Shown in pieces: positions 13,101 to 24,072 of a DNA stretch of 64,000 bases. The notes under the pieces are model-generated. The model saw only the letters and a program-made list of their open reading frames with translations. It had not been told where the DNA came from and made no database searches. Source of the DNA: Corallium rubrum (lineage: Eukaryota > Cnidaria > Anthozoa > Scleralcyonacea > Coralliidae). The stretch is from assembly GCA_964035015.1 (NCBI GenBank), contig CAXIUP010000162.1, forward strand, positions 1 through 64,000, in the 5' to 3' direction. Each line of letters starts with the position of its first letter. Position 1 is the first letter of the stretch. Both the position numbers and the translations under genes were made by a program.

Positions 13101-14780
13101 TTAGTCTTAGGGTCTTAGTCTTAGGGTCTTAGTCTTAGGGTCTTAGTCTTAGGGTCTTAGTCTTAGGGTCTTAGTCTTAGGGTCTTAGTCTTAGGGTCTT
13201 AGTCTTAGGGTCTTAGTCTTAGGGTCTTAGTCTTAGGGTCTTAGTCTTAGGGTCTTAGTCTTAGGGTCTTAGTCTTAGGGTCTTAGTCTTAGGGTCTTAG
13301 TCTTAGGGTCTTAGTCTTAGGGTCTTAGTCTTGGGTCTTAGTCTTAGGGTCTTAGTCTTAGGGTCTTAGTCTTAGGGTCTTAGTCTTAGGGTCTTAGTCT
13401 TAGGTCTTAGTCTTAGGGTCTTAGTCTTAGGGTCTTAGTCTTAGGTCTTAGTCTTAGGGTCTTAGTCTTAGGGTCTTAGTCTTAGGGTCTTAGTCTTAGG
13501 GTCTTAGTCTTAGGGTCTTAGTCTTAGGGTCTTAGTCTTAGGGTCTTAGTCTTAGGGTCTTAGTCTTAGGGTCTTAGTCTTAGGGTCTTAGTCTTAGGGT
13601 CTTAGTCTTAGGGTCTTAGGGGTCTTAGGGTCTTAGGGTCTTAGGGTCTTAGGGTCTTAGGGTCTTAGGGTCTTAGGGTCTTAGGGTCTTAGGGTCTTAG
13701 GGTCTTGGTCTTAGGGTCTTAGGGTCTTAGGGTCTTAGGTCTTAGGGTCTTAGGGTCTTAGGTCTTAGGTCTTAGGTCTTAGGGTCTTAGAGTCTTAGGT
13801 CTTAGAGTCTTAGGGTCTTAGAGTCTTAGGGTCTTAGAGTCTTAGGGTCTTAGAGTCTTAGGGTCTTAGAGTCTTAGGGTCTTAGAGTCTTAGGGTCTTA
13901 GAGTCTTAGGGTCTTAGAGTCTTAGGGTCTTAGAGTCTTAGGGTCTTAGTCTTAGGTCTTAGTCTTAGGGTCTTAGTCTTAGGGTCTTAGTCTTAGGGTC
14001 TTAGTCTTAGGTCTTAGTCTTAGGTCTTAGTCTTAGGTCTTAGTCTTAGGTCTTAGTCTTAGGTCTTAGTCTTAGGGTCTTAGTCTTAGGGTCTTAGTCT
14101 TAGGTCTTAGTCTTAGGGTCTTAGTCTTAGGTCTTAGTCTTAGGGTCTTAGTCTTAGGGTCTTAGTCTTAGGTCTTAGTCTTAGGTCTTAGTCTTAGGGT
14201 CTTAGTCTTAGGGTCTTAGTCTTAGGGTCTTAGTCTTAGGGTCTTAGTCTTAGGTCTTAGTCTTAGGTCTTAGTCTTAGGTCTTAGTCTTAGGGTCTTAG
14301 TCTTAGGGTCTTAGTCTTAGGGTCTTAGTCTTAGGGTCTTAGTCTTAGGGTCTTAGTCTTAGGTCTTAGTCTTAGGTCTTAGTCTTAGGGTCTTAGTCTT
14401 AGGGTCTTAGTCTTAGGGTCTTAGTCTTAGGGTCTTAGTCTTAGGGTCTTAGTCGTAGGGTCTTAGTCGTAGGGTCTTAGTCTTAGGGTCTTAATCTTAG
14501 GGTCTTAGTCTTAGGGTCTTAGTCTTAGGGTCTTAGTCTTAGGGTCTTAGTCTTAGGGTCTTAGTCTTAGGGTCTTAGTCTTAGGGTCTTAGCCTTAGGG
14601 CCTTAGCCTTAGCCTTAGCCTTAGCCTTAGCCTTAGCCTTAGCCTTAGCCTTAGCCTTAGTCTTAGTCTTAGTCTTAGTCTTAGTCTTAGTCTTAGTCTT
14701 AGTCTTAGTCTTAGTCTTAGTCTTAGTCTTAGTCTTAGTCTTAGTCTTAGTCTTAGTCTTAGGACCTTAGGACCTTAGGA
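7190..14780. repeat. Satellite, 13-14-bp family in variant blocks
   Basis: About 7.6 kb of short units built from TTAGTC and TTAGG(G)TC: GGGTCTTAGTCTTA, GGATCTTAGTCTTA, GGATCTCAGTCTTA, GGACCTCAGTCTTA and the 13-mer GGTCTTAGTCTTA. Variants are in blocks: GGGTC about 7.2-7.65 kb, GGATC about 7.65-8.7 kb, GGACC about 8.7-11.16 kb with GGATC patches, GGATCTCAG about 11.17-11.9 kb, 13-mers about 12.1-12.8 kb, GGGTC again to about 14.6 kb. An octamer (TTAGGGTC)n stretch lies at about 13611-13740, and TTAGCC/TTAGTC hexamers close the array at 14590-14760. No gene. Confidence 0.95.
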
Positions 14781-15229
14781 CCTTAGGACCTTGGCCTTAT
14801 GGCCTTAGTCCCCCTTGTCCCCCCTTAGAGTCCCCCTTAGAGTTCCCCTTAGACTCCCTTGATCCGTTGGTCCCTTGATCCCTTGGTCCCTTGGTTCCTT
14901 AATCCCTGTGTCTATATGTCATGACGCTCACCAACATAATATCGGCGAGCGTAAATGTATGTCTCTACGCACAATTTCTTTTCTTTAGACAGTGACTATA
15001 CGTACGTTCACCTGTTGCGGTCGTTACAATATAACGCTAAAATTCCAAGTGAATGATATTTAGGAATATAGACATATAGACTACCAACAAAATCGAATGG
15101 TTTAGATCACAGTCATAAAAGCTTAAGTCTAGCCCGACAATACGGGTTAATTGACATGCACGGCTATCGTGTTAACGCTAACAGGACTTCATTTGTGGCA
15201 TTATGTATAGGATATAAACAGAGAACAGA
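14781..15229. other. Satellite edge and gene-free spacer
   Basis: Degenerate CCTTGGTCCC/CCTTAG units fade out by about 14905. The rest is unique-looking AT-rich sequence with no coding signal. Confidence 0.45.
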
Positions 15230-15291
15230 GGCTTTAAGCCAGATACAACCCGAGGGGCCGCAGGCCCCGTGGGCCGATCTGGCTTAAAGCC
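15230..15291. repeat. Perfect hairpin, 15-bp arms
   Basis: GGCTTTAAGCCAGAT at 15230-15244 is the exact reverse complement of 15277-15291. The 32-base loop is GC-rich and partly self-complementary (GGGGCC/GGCCCC). It could be a small foldback element or a stem-loop in a transcript; nothing nearby decides. Confidence 0.6.
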
Positions 15292-15491
15292 GACGTTCGA
15301 GGTTCATATACGACTTATGACACGATTGAAGAGATTTTGTTAGAATTCCCATAAGGAAGTGGTCTAAAGAGAAATTTATCATTATTTACATTTATTTGAT
15401 AAAAATTAGGGCGTGTTTGTGAAGTATATGCAAATAACAATCTATTCTGGAGTTAATTGGAGTAAGATTAGCTTTTTGACGGTGTTGTGAA

Positions 15492-17565
15492 ATGAATGAT
15501 GAGGACAGTCATAACGAGATATGGATAACTCAAGATAGTTATTCGCAAAATATCCCAAATTTAGATTTAGATTTTTATATTGCAGAGTTGTTCGAACCTT
15601 TACCGCCAATTGAGAATGCTCCAAACAATGTTGAGAATGATAAACCAGAACGTTCTAATCTTGGTTTACCGGTTCAGCGTATAAGCGACTCAGCTTTGCA
15701 GTAAAGACTTAAAAACAGGATACCGATATCCACAACGCATGGTACAAACTGGGCATTAAACATGTGGAACGATTGCAAAGAAAAGAAAAACTTGGAGCTT
15801 AATGACAATGAACATGAGCAGTTTGTCCGTGTGCCGGATAGTATTGTCAACATTACCAATAAAGAACTGAACTACTGGCTGGCAAAGTTCGTGGTGGAGG
15901 CTAGGAAAAAGGAAACTGGTGAATTTTACCAGGGAAACACGCTTTAGCAAATAGTTTGCGGGTTGCAAAGATTTCTCAAGGGAAATGGAAGACCGGAGGT
16001 GAAGTTTTTCGAACAACCAGAGTTCAAGCTTTTAAGAAACAGCTTAGATACCGAAATGAAGCGGTTGATTTCGGACGACATCGGTGTACAAATTAAACAG
16101 GCCCAACCGTTCAGTAAAGTTGGCTTGGGTAGGGCAACCACAAGCAGACACTATAGGTCTGCCTGGGTTGTTGGGTTTGTGAATTTTTGGAAGGAAGTAC
16201 ATGACAGGTGTGCGTGGAGTGGTGGTTAGGAGATTGCTTGCTGTATCAGGCAATTCCCCAGTGGTGATGAGGTTGTTGATGGTGGATCGAATGGTGGTGT
16301 TGTGTTGGGATGTCAAATCACCATCAACTCTGCTGTAAAAAGCAGTGTCGTTTAGTTGCCTTTGAGCCTCTTCGCGGTACAAATCAGCTCTCCAGACAAC
16401 CAAAGCACCACCTTTGTCAGCAGGTTTGAGGACAATATCATTCCGGCTATGCAATGATTTTAAAGCACTTAATTCACTAGAGCTGAGATTAGATGGCCTT
16501 TTGGGCCTAAAAGGTGGGAGCTGATCTATATCATGTCGACATTGTCGAATGAAAAGATCAAGGGAGCCAAATTGGCCTTCCGGAGGAGACCAGGAAGATT
16601 TTTTAGGATTAGCGGCCTCAAAAACATCCTTTTGTTGGATGGAGGAAATATTGTAAAAATGTGCCTTCTTGGAAGCGATAATCCTAGGACCTTGTTAAAT
16701 ACGATGTGTTTTTTTTTATTTGGAAAATACTTCGCATTAAGAGGAGGTAGTGAGCACCGAGGCTTGAAGTTCAAGCAGTTGCGTTTGGAGAGTGGCGAGG
16801 GTGACAACGGTGTTGAGTCAGAGATATTATGTTATAATTCGTTTGGCAAAAAGAATTTGAAGGGAGGTTTTAAAGACAGAAAATATAAGCCAAAGATGAT
16901 TGAACATCATGCTAATGTTGCGGACCCATCGAGATATGTTGTAGAGCTTTACAAGAAACATATCAGAAGATGGTAAGCGTTTCTTATATAATTATTATTT
17001 TTATGTAAATGTGCGAAGATAGTGTCTTTAGTTATTGAAGTATTGGGAAAACGTTTGACGTTATTTTCTTTATTACAGTCCAAAAGAACGTTTGGATGGG
17101 CCGTTTTACTTACGTCCGAAAGCAAAATATAAGGACGAAGATGGTGAGATTTGGTATATAAACGTTCCCGTTGATCATAACACATTGGGCAGCACCGTTT
17201 AAAGAGTTGTGCAAAAAAGCCGGCATTGAAGCCGCAACCGGAGTAATAATTCTCTGAGAGCGATGATGGCAACGCGAGGTATCGAAGAAGGGATTCCTGA
17301 TAAATTACTCATGGAGCGCACTGGTCATCGCTCGATTGCATCTCTGCGTGCCTACCAACACCCTACGGAAAATCAAAGAAAAATGGTATCAGTTGCTCTT
17401 CAGGACAATGCAGAAGCGAGAAGCGATGAGGCAAGTTCAAAAAGGTTATGTCAGTCGAAGAAGGAACAATTGGAAGATCGAGAAGAAATTCGGACAACCT
17501 GTGGACGTGGGCCAAACATGGTATTTCAAAATTGTATCCTACATGTTAATAAGAGGTTTACTTAA
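15492..17565 (+). pseudogene. Crypton-type tyrosine recombinase (DUF3504), decayed
   Basis: DUF3504 proteins derive from Crypton transposons, whose tyrosine recombinase inserts DNA through a 3'-phosphotyrosine intermediate. ATG 15492 opens an acidic N-terminus. The conserved block with LNYWLAKFVVEARKK lies at about 15865-15905, the FALR..EHR..K block at about 16730-16770, and a C-terminal catalytic box at about 17255-17355 (LMERTGHRS, then AYQ) supplies the expected R..HxxR..Y signature. A GT-AG intron at 16973-17078 rejoins codons cleanly. Breaks: stops at 15702 and 15945, the Penelope insertion after 16126, and a frame change near 17195-17260. Family assignment is strong; the gene is dead. 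Confidence 0.8.
16127..16640 (-). mobile_element. Penelope-like element fragment (reverse transcriptase N-part)
   Basis: On the minus strand, the translation carries two hallmark Penelope-like motifs: KPADKGGA at about 16405-16430 and FLPKIHKPNNPGRPIVS at about 16155-16205. Upstream residues, including SSSELSALKSLHSRNDIV, fit the family's N-terminal region. The catalytic palm with YxDD and the GIY-YIG nuclease are absent, so only a short internal piece landed here. It begins immediately after a Crypton codon at about 16126, so this piece came after the Crypton copy. The right junction is uncertain by some tens of bases. Confidence 0.75.
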
Positions 17566-17737
17566 TTTGCGCCAGACATAAAGTGCTGTATTTGCATGCT
17601 TTAAATGTTGTGTTAACAATTTGCTGTGGATATAATAGCAGTTGATAACATTAAACTGTACTATTATATGTATTTTATTTTGAATTTGTGATTTGTTATG
17701 ATTTCTTTGGTTTGGTTTGTTGGATTAATTCTACTAG

Positions 17738-17787
<50 letters not shown>

Positions 17788-17880
17788 CCGGGAACTATAT
17801 ATATAGTCCCGGGAACTATATATATAGTCCCGGGAACTATATATATAGTCCCAGGGACTGTATATACAGTCCCGGCGACC
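17738..17880. repeat. (TA)n plus palindromic 21-bp repeats
   Basis: A TA microsatellite at about 17738-17783 runs into four copies of a self-complementary unit, TATATATAGTCCCGGGAAC, the last ones degenerate. Such TA/CCCGGG palindromes form hairpins readily. Non-coding. Confidence 0.85.
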
Positions 17881-17884
17881 AATG

Positions 17885-18838
17885 CAAATCAGCTAAACAG
17901 TACATATCAACCCTAATTTTCCCCCGGGACAATCAAAAGCCGCCGCCAGCCTAACAGGTTTCTTCGTTGGATAAAAACCCCAAAAGAACAAAGAAAACCG
18001 ACTCAATCGTGTTATAAGCTGTGTATTTAATGCTGGAGTCACAAATATTTCGTATACTTGACGTAAGCCAGAGTTTTATTTAGCGGACAATAGCGAAGTG
18101 CACAGTTACTATTTATAGACCAAAACTCAGACAAACAAACCGAAATTGAATCTCGAGGGATTTCTAATGAGCAATTTTCTTTTGATGGAAATGCAAGAAT
18201 AAATTATAAACTTAGACAAACATGAATTTGACATCATCTGTGCGCTTCGCTATTACTGCCATGGGCAATTGCGCATAGCATAATTGGCGTTGACTGCGGT
18301 GAAGGGCATGTTAGAAAGTTAGTTATATAGAGCCTACTCGCTTGTTTTACAAAGGACAATTTTTTATTGACTAATATTATACATGCATGGAAAACCTAGA
18401 TTGGGATAACGTAGAATTCCTATACTGTACAATGGTATTTTGTTATCAATTAACTGTGCAAACTCACCATGATATTACTTCGGTATATTGAAAGTACATG
18501 TACAGTATTGTAATATTTTGTGAAGATATTAGGTCTACCGCTGTGATTAGATTTATTTTCGCTACTGTTCAAATACTGTTTATACATAGTGTTCTGCACA
18601 GTATTCATTATTCATTGGATATATGGATCAGGATATAAATGATGATTTATTTATGACATAGATCAGACGATTGCCATGGCATCATAGCACGCTCATTTTG
18701 TCTCACAGCGTTAATGTATGGATATAATTCAAACCATTGATGGCAAGCCAATGATTAACCACTCCACAAGAACATTCCTTATAAAAGAGAGACGCATACG
18801 CAGTAATCAACTTCGCTGCTTTGCCTTGGGTTTGTTGA
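17885..18838. other. Gene-free spacer left of element 1
   Basis: AT-rich sequence of about 950 bases. No coding, RNA or repeat structure was recognised, and no inverted repeat matching the far side of element 1 was found. Confidence 0.45.
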
Positions 18839-18839
18839 C

Positions 18840-21571
18840 AGTATCATCTATGATTCTCATACGGATGAAGATGGAAATTTAATAAAATTAACTGATAAAG
18901 TAGTTTGTTTATGGTTAAATAATAATTATTACGATGTTGTTTTAAATATGTGTAAATTTGCTAAACTTATCCCATATTCATTTTGCGTTAAATGTAGGAG
19001 TTATTTTAGCATGTTTGAACGTAAAGATAACCATATTTGTAATAGTCATTTAACCTGCCAAAGATGTTTCAGACAAACCAAATGTTTGAGAAATATTAAA
19101 ATTGAATGTAGTAATTGCAACATTTTATTTTTTAATGAAGAATGTTTTCGTAATCATTTTACAAATAGAATTTTTAAACCTATGCAATCTAATTATGGTA
19201 AACTTCCCCCTTCCCAATGTTATTTCTTTTGTAAGAATTGTAATAAAACTGTTCCTCATTTTATTTTTTCCAAAAATCAAATGTAAAAAAACACGATTGT
19301 GAAAAAAAGTATTGTTTTCATTGTGGAGATTATAAAAAGAAATCACATTATTGTTATATGAAACCATTACCATCTAACCAAAAAAAAAGATATATACGAA
19401 AACATTTTTTTATTTTGAAACACGTGTTGATGAAAACAACTTAATGAAACCATTTTACTGTGTCGTTCAAAAAGTGTGTAAAAATGTGAAAACATTGATT
19501 TTGGAAAAAATAAGAATTATTAATTCATTTGAAAAGCAAAAGATTTTTTAATGTTATGGTGTGTGTGAATTTCTTTTTAAAGGAGATAATGTTGTAAACG
19601 AATTGTGTGAATTTATATTATTGCAAAAAAACTTTGAAGAGGAAATGTATTATTGTTGTAGTTAAGATGTTGACATTTTGAGAAAGGGTTGTATTAAATT
19701 TTCTTCTTTGATAAAGGAAAGAGGGGGGGGGCATCTCCTTTCTACGATACATCTTGTATTACCATTGCAAGTCTCGCGTTGAAAATCTTACATTTAAACT
19801 TTTTAAGAAAAAAATGCGTCGGTATTATTCCCGCGTCAGGATATAGGGGGAAAGTTAATCAAAGTCTGACTGCATTAATTTGGTTGGAAGAAATAAACAA
19901 AGAAGTGGGTGGTGGGTTAGAATATAAATGTTCAAGAAACGGTGAAAAAATGCTTTTAAATCGTTATATTGATGGTTTTTATAACAATGTTGTCTACCAA
20001 TTCCATGGATGTTTCTTTCATGGGTGCCCTTCTTGTTTTCATCCTTATGAAATTAATAAAATAAACAATGAAAAATTTTGTAACCTTTATTTGACTACAA
20101 AAAATTTACTCATGAATTGAGAAAAGCGGGGTATAAAGTCATAGAAAAATGGGAGTGCGAATTTTTAAAAGAAAACAAAATCACTAAAAGTGTTTAAATG
20201 AGAAAAAGAAATACTTTTATGTGTATACACCTTTGGAAGTGAGAGACACACTTTATGGCGGGAGAACTTCACCCGCTTGTTTATTTAAAAATGTGAAAGA
20301 AGATGAAAAACAAATTTTTATGTCAATTTTACTACTTTGTATCCTTTCGTTCAAAAAAGTGAAAAATGTCCAGTCGGATACCCTACAATATTTATTAAAG
20401 ATGAATGTGACGGTATAGAAATATCTGAGGTATTTGGGTTAGTGAGATGTTGTATTTTACCACCGTATAGAAGGAAAATTGTTATTCCCACTGTGCTATA
20501 CATGTGCAGCTACTACGAAATTAACTCATTGTAATCATAATGAAAATGAACGTTGTATATCAGGCACGTGGACAAGTGTTGAAATAAATAAAGCTATTGA
20601 AAAAGGATATCGAATTTTAAAAACGTATGAAATTTATCATTTTTCTCGCAAGAAAGAATTTTTCAAGAATATGTGGATTGTTTTCTGAAAATCAAACAGA
20701 AAGCATCGGGTTTTCCAGTAGAATGTTATGATGAAAATAAAAAATTGATTGATAGTGAAGTAGATAAATATATTGAAAATTATCAAAAAAACGAAGGTAT
20801 TCTGTTGGATAAAGATAAAATTTAATCCAACCCCGGTCTACGTACAACCGCAAAAGATATATTAAATTCACTTTGGGGAAAGTTTGCACAAAATGAAAAT
20901 AACACAAAAGTTGATTTTTTAAACGAATATGATGAATTGCTAAATTTATTAACGATCCAAATATAAAATTAACTTCTACCGATTTCGTTAATGGTGAATT
21001 ACTTCGCGTTACTTATGTGAAAAAAGACGAAATAAATACACCTTTGAAAACTGGAAATGTTATCATTGCTTGTTTTGTTACAGCATGTGCACGTTTGAAA
21101 TTATTCGATTTAATTGATAGTTTAGGAGAAGGTACTTTATATTTTGACACCGATTCTGTTTTGTTTTTTTAAAAAATGATGACGATATTGAAGTTAAAAT
21201 GGGGAATTATTTAGGTGAATTAACAAATGAATTGAAGGAGGGAGAATGGATTACTCGATTTTGTTCTACAGGACCAAAATCTTATTCATATCGTACTAAT
21301 TTAAAAGATGAAGTTGTACACACTAAGGGATTTTCTTTAACCAATGAAAAAGTAAAGGAAATGTTAAATTTTAAATCGTTGCCTACTTGTGTTGAAAAAA
21401 AACGATCAGAAAATCGAAATTAAATATGAAACAAAAATAACTAGAGATAAACTTAATCATATTTTTATAGAAAATGAAACTAAAACATTTACTTTTACTT
21501 TTACTTTTAATAAACGAGTTGTTAAAGATAATCTCTATACTATTCCGTATGGTTTTTTAGATGACGAGTAA
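18840..21571 (+). pseudogene. Protein-primed DNA polymerase B, decayed (element 1)
   Basis: Homologous to residues about 240 to the end of the element 3 polymerase, found by eye through shared motifs. It shows the cysteine-rich zinc cluster (CVKCRSYF, CQRCF, CSNCNILF) at 18975-19130, a VYQFHGCFFHGCPSC box near 19995-20035, LYGGRTSP near 20250, and a FDTDSV catalytic box near 21140. It is interrupted by many stops and frame changes, and the exonuclease region is mostly deleted (about 19400-19740). The N-terminal quarter is missing. The C-terminus (ending VPYGFLDDE-like) is reached at 21571. It is inactive. Confidence 0.85.
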
Positions 21572-21599
21572 AATAAACAGTGCTGTAATTCAAAAAAAA

Positions 21600-22062
21600 G
21601 TTTTCAGAAAATAGTTATTGAACGCTATTTTATTAATTTCAGTGGTGTAAAGAAACCGAGTCAAAAAAAAAACAATTCTCGAACATATTTGTCATTTTCT
21701 TAATTTTTTAACTTTTTTTTGTAATTGTTCCACGCATCACTACTCGATTAAAACTCTTCTTTTTAGCAGGTGTATAAATGGGTAGTTGCAGTAAAGTTGA
21801 CGGTTCACCATCTTCTTTTGTGCTTTCTAATCCAATATACTTATTACATAATTTAACATAACTGTTTTGTTAACATTTATATGTCCAATTTTTATATTTC
21901 CTTGTTGATCTTTCACTCCTTTTATTTTAGAAAAGTCATTTATTTGCTCCTCACTTCTAGATGTAAAATTTATTTTTCTTTTATCTTGGGGAAGTTGACC
22001 ACTTTCTTCTTCTTCTTCATCTCCTTTCCTATCAAGTTTACGTTTAATTGATTGGTTTTTTT
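21600..22062 (-). pseudogene. Remnants of partner-protein tail and neighbours
   Basis: Minus-strand frames keep lysine/glutamate-rich peptide pieces in line with the partner gene at 22063-22272, including an EEEEESGQLPQDKRK segment near 21990. Immediately after the polymerase stop, about 21570-21590, a short stretch resembles the DNA at the polymerase/ATPase border of the other copy (25340-25385). Everything is frame-broken. Confidence 0.4.
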
Positions 22063-22272
22063 TTAAAATTGTACCATACTTTCACCAATTCGTTCTTTCT
22101 GTTTCGTTTTTACAAAATTTTCCATTTCATTTTTTTTCTTCTTGAAGTTCAAATTCATCTTTGCTTTTATTCCTTGAAGTTTATTAGTATCATGTGTTGA
22201 TTTTAAATAATCTAAAACTTCGTTTAATTTACTCACATGAACCAATTGTAATTTATTTACATTGCTGTTCAT
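22063..22272 (-). pseudogene. Left-arm copy of the MNKLQL partner gene (N-part)
   Basis: About 60 residues align by eye with the genes at 23050 and 56716: an initial hydrophobic helix with NKLQLVHVSKLNEVL, then K/E-rich sequence and a RIGESMVQF segment. It lacks the C-terminal domain in frame, with the continuation in broken frames down to about 21700. Function unknown. Its start overlaps the end of the gene at 22253-22489, as in the other copies. Confidence 0.6.
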
Positions 22273-22489
22273 TTTTTTTAGTTTTCTCTATTAATTTACA
22301 GGCTTTTTCAAAAATTGAAGCAAGGCAATGATCTTCGCATAACATTATCTTAAGATCGTCTGTGTGAATTTTATTCTTAGCTATTTTTTTAAGTACATAA
22401 AAATATTCACGTGAACACGAAATGGTTATTTTTTTATTTAAATTTTTTTTTCTAAAACTTTCGCTGTATAATTTATGTTTAGTTTTCAT
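22253..22489 (-). CDS. DDLKIML protein, left-arm copy
   Basis: A 78-residue lysine-rich protein with the signature DDLKIMLCEDHCL, shared with genes at 22809-23057 (+) and 56476-56723 (+). No named domain was recognised. It is predicted helical, basic and non-membrane. The open frame is complete here, with ATG at 22489. It sits in the typical pair with the partner gene, overlapping by about 20 bases. The conserved Asp-His-Cys cluster could bind metal, but this is only a guess. Confidence 0.55.
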   Translation of the reverse strand: MKTKHKLYSESFRKKNLNKKITISCSREYFYVLKKIAKNKIHTDDLKIMLCEDHCLASIFEKACKLIEKTKKNEQQCK

Positions 22490-22499
22490 ATTTGTTTTA

Positions 22500-22806
22500 G
22501 CAGAAGAAGAACAAGAAGAACAAGAAGAAGAAGAAGAAGAAGAAGGAGGAGGAGGAGGAGGAGAAGGAGGAGGAGGAGAAGGAGGAGGAGGAGAAGGAGG
22601 AGGAGGAGGAGAAGAAGAACGCTAAATCGGAAAATGAAAAAGAAGAAAAAATAGCGTCTTTTTCAGAAAATGAAGAAAATTCTTTTTCTGAAAGTAAGAA
22701 TGAAGAAGCAGACGAAGCGCAGATATTAAAATCTTTAATATTATATAATCAACTTATGGAAGGGAAAAAAAAAATTCTACCGTCGCTTAAAGAATTTTTT
22801 AAGTAA
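22500..22806 (+). pseudogene. Acidic/glycine-rich gene remnant
   Basis: A purine-rich GAA/GGA tract (about 22500-22620) encodes Glu then Gly/Glu repeats. After a stop at 22623, a segment at about 22730-22805 ends LKSLILYNQLMEGKKK and resembles the C-terminus of the poly-Asp protein at 56074-56424. The gene sits directly before the DDLKIML gene, as in element 3. The acidic tract has expanded as a microsatellite. Confidence 0.5.
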
Positions 22807-22808
22807 AT

Positions 22809-23057
22809 ATGGTTAAAAAACATAAATTGTATGATGAAAATTTAAAAAAAATAATAATTATTTTAGCAAAAAATATTGTAGAGAAAAGAATTCGGGTAAA
22901 ATGTAGAAGTGAATATTTACTTATACTTAACAAAATGATTAATAAAAAGATCAATTTGGATGATCTTAAGATTATGTTACGCGAAGATCATTGCCTGGGC
23001 TCCGTGTTCGAAAGAGTGCTTAAAATTATAAGTAAAATTAAAAAAGGAAATGAATAA
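22809..23057 (+). CDS. DDLKIML protein, right-arm copy
   Basis: An intact 82-residue, very lysine/isoleucine-rich protein starting MVKKHKLYDENLKK, with the signature DDLKIMLREDHCL near residue 60. It overlaps the next gene by 8 bases (start 23050, stop 23055-23057). It is the best-preserved member of the family, since the element 3 copy is frame-broken. Function unknown; conservation across three copies in the same gene pair argues that it matters to the element. Confidence 0.65.
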   Translation: MVKKHKLYDENLKKIIIILAKNIVEKRIRVKCRSEYLLILNKMINKKINLDDLKIMLREDHCLGSVFERVLKIISKIKKGNE

Positions 23058-23574
23058 ATTACAATTGATTGACGCTGTTAAATTAAACGAAATGTTTGAA
23101 TATTTAAAATCTGATCACGAAAATAATAAACTTCTGCAAGGGATAAAAAAACAAGATGAATTTCAGTTGGAAGAAAAAGGGAAAGCGATGCGTGACGCTG
23201 TTAAATTAAAACAAAAAGATCGTATTGGTGAAAGTATGGTACAATTTTTAAAACAGAAAAACGCTGTTAAACGTAAAGCAGACAGTTTAGCACTTACTAC
23301 AGCGCCGGATGAGATGGCGCCGGATGAGAACCCACCGCCTGAAAATTTACCCGCACCTTCCGGTTTGACCAACAAAATAAAAATAAAAGCATTCTTTAAG
23401 AAAAAAGGATTAAAAAGTGATATTATTCAAATGGGTCCAGAATTCGTTAATAAAACGGATTTAATACACGATCTATCACACAATGCCACCAAAACGTTTC
23501 ATTTAAATTCTAGCGAACGGGTGGCTGCTTTAAAATATTTTAAAAAAAAACCAAATGCCCGCAAGTATCATTAA
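23050..23574 (+). CDS. Partner protein of DDLKIML gene
   Basis: An intact 174-residue protein. It has a helical, charged N-terminal half (KLNEMFEYLK; LLQGIKKQDEFQLEEK), a proline-rich linker at about residues 90-110 (PDENPPPENLPAP), then a conserved C-terminal domain with FFKKKGLKSD, LIHDLSHNATK and LKYFKKKP. The element 3 homologue is at 56716-57231. No enzymatic motif is visible, so a virion or DNA-packaging role is only suggested by its place between the acidic gene and the protease. The 3' end overlaps the small MPASIIKN gene. Confidence 0.65.
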   Translation: MNKLQLIDAVKLNEMFEYLKSDHENNKLLQGIKKQDEFQLEEKGKAMRDAVKLKQKDRIGESMVQFLKQKNAVKRKADSLALTTAPDEMAPDENPPPENLPAPSGLTNKIKIKAFFKKKGLKSDIIQMGPEFVNKTDLIHDLSHNATKTFHLNSSERVAALKYFKKKPNARKYH

Positions 23575-23680
23575 AAACAACGTTCTGAAAAAACAGTATG
23601 TTTCAAAAGGGTACGTATCAACTACCCCCTCAGATACTGTAGAAGACAGCAGCGATAGCGATTGGATGGGTGAAACATAA
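23555..23680 (+). CDS. Short MPASIIKN protein
   Basis: A 41-residue open frame starting MPASIIKNNVLKKQY and ending in an acidic Ser/Asp tail. The start matches the 80-residue gene at 57198-57440 in element 3, which has the same position before the protease. This copy looks C-terminally shortened. Function unknown. Confidence 0.5.
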   Translation: MPASIIKNNVLKKQYVSKGYVSTTPSDTVEDSSDSDWMGET

Positions 23681-23762
23681 AAAAAAAAGGGCCTTTTTCT
23701 TCACGTGAAACAAATCGTGGTAGAACTGGTTATAGAAGTACTCCGGTGTAAAATCTAATAAA

Positions 23763-24058
23763 ATGGAAAAAAATTGTAAAATTGTATGCTTTTTAAAACG
23801 TTTTCTTTATACCACTGAGATTAATAATCTGCTTTTCCAGCAGATATCCTTCCCGAAAATATAACAAAAAATTGTTGCTGGATATGGAACACGGATGAAA
23901 GTGATTCCGGAGGTACCCATTGGATCGCTATCTGGATGGATAACGATAAAATGTATAGATTCGGTAATATTATTAATAAAACAATAGTAAAGAAATGTAA
24001 AAGTAAAGAAAAACAACAATGTTGTTGTAATTTTTTGGAGTCTTTTATTAAAAAATAA
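23763..24058 (+). pseudogene. Adenain-like cysteine protease, internal deletion
   Basis: The N-terminal part and catalytic His region (THWIAIW near 23915-23935) match the element 3 protease at 57455-58060. The sequence then jumps from near the catalytic Asp directly to the C-terminal tail (KKCKSKE), so the Asp, Gln and Cys part of the active site is deleted. A frame change also lies near 23835. It cannot be active. Confidence 0.75.
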
Positions 24059-24072
24059 ATTGTTTGTTTGTT

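Noticed and set aside
7190..14780. CRISPR array or true telomere
   Set aside because: Units are contiguous with no unique spacers, so not CRISPR. The repeat is interstitial, mixed with TTAGTC and flanked by other sequence on both sides, so not a chromosome end.
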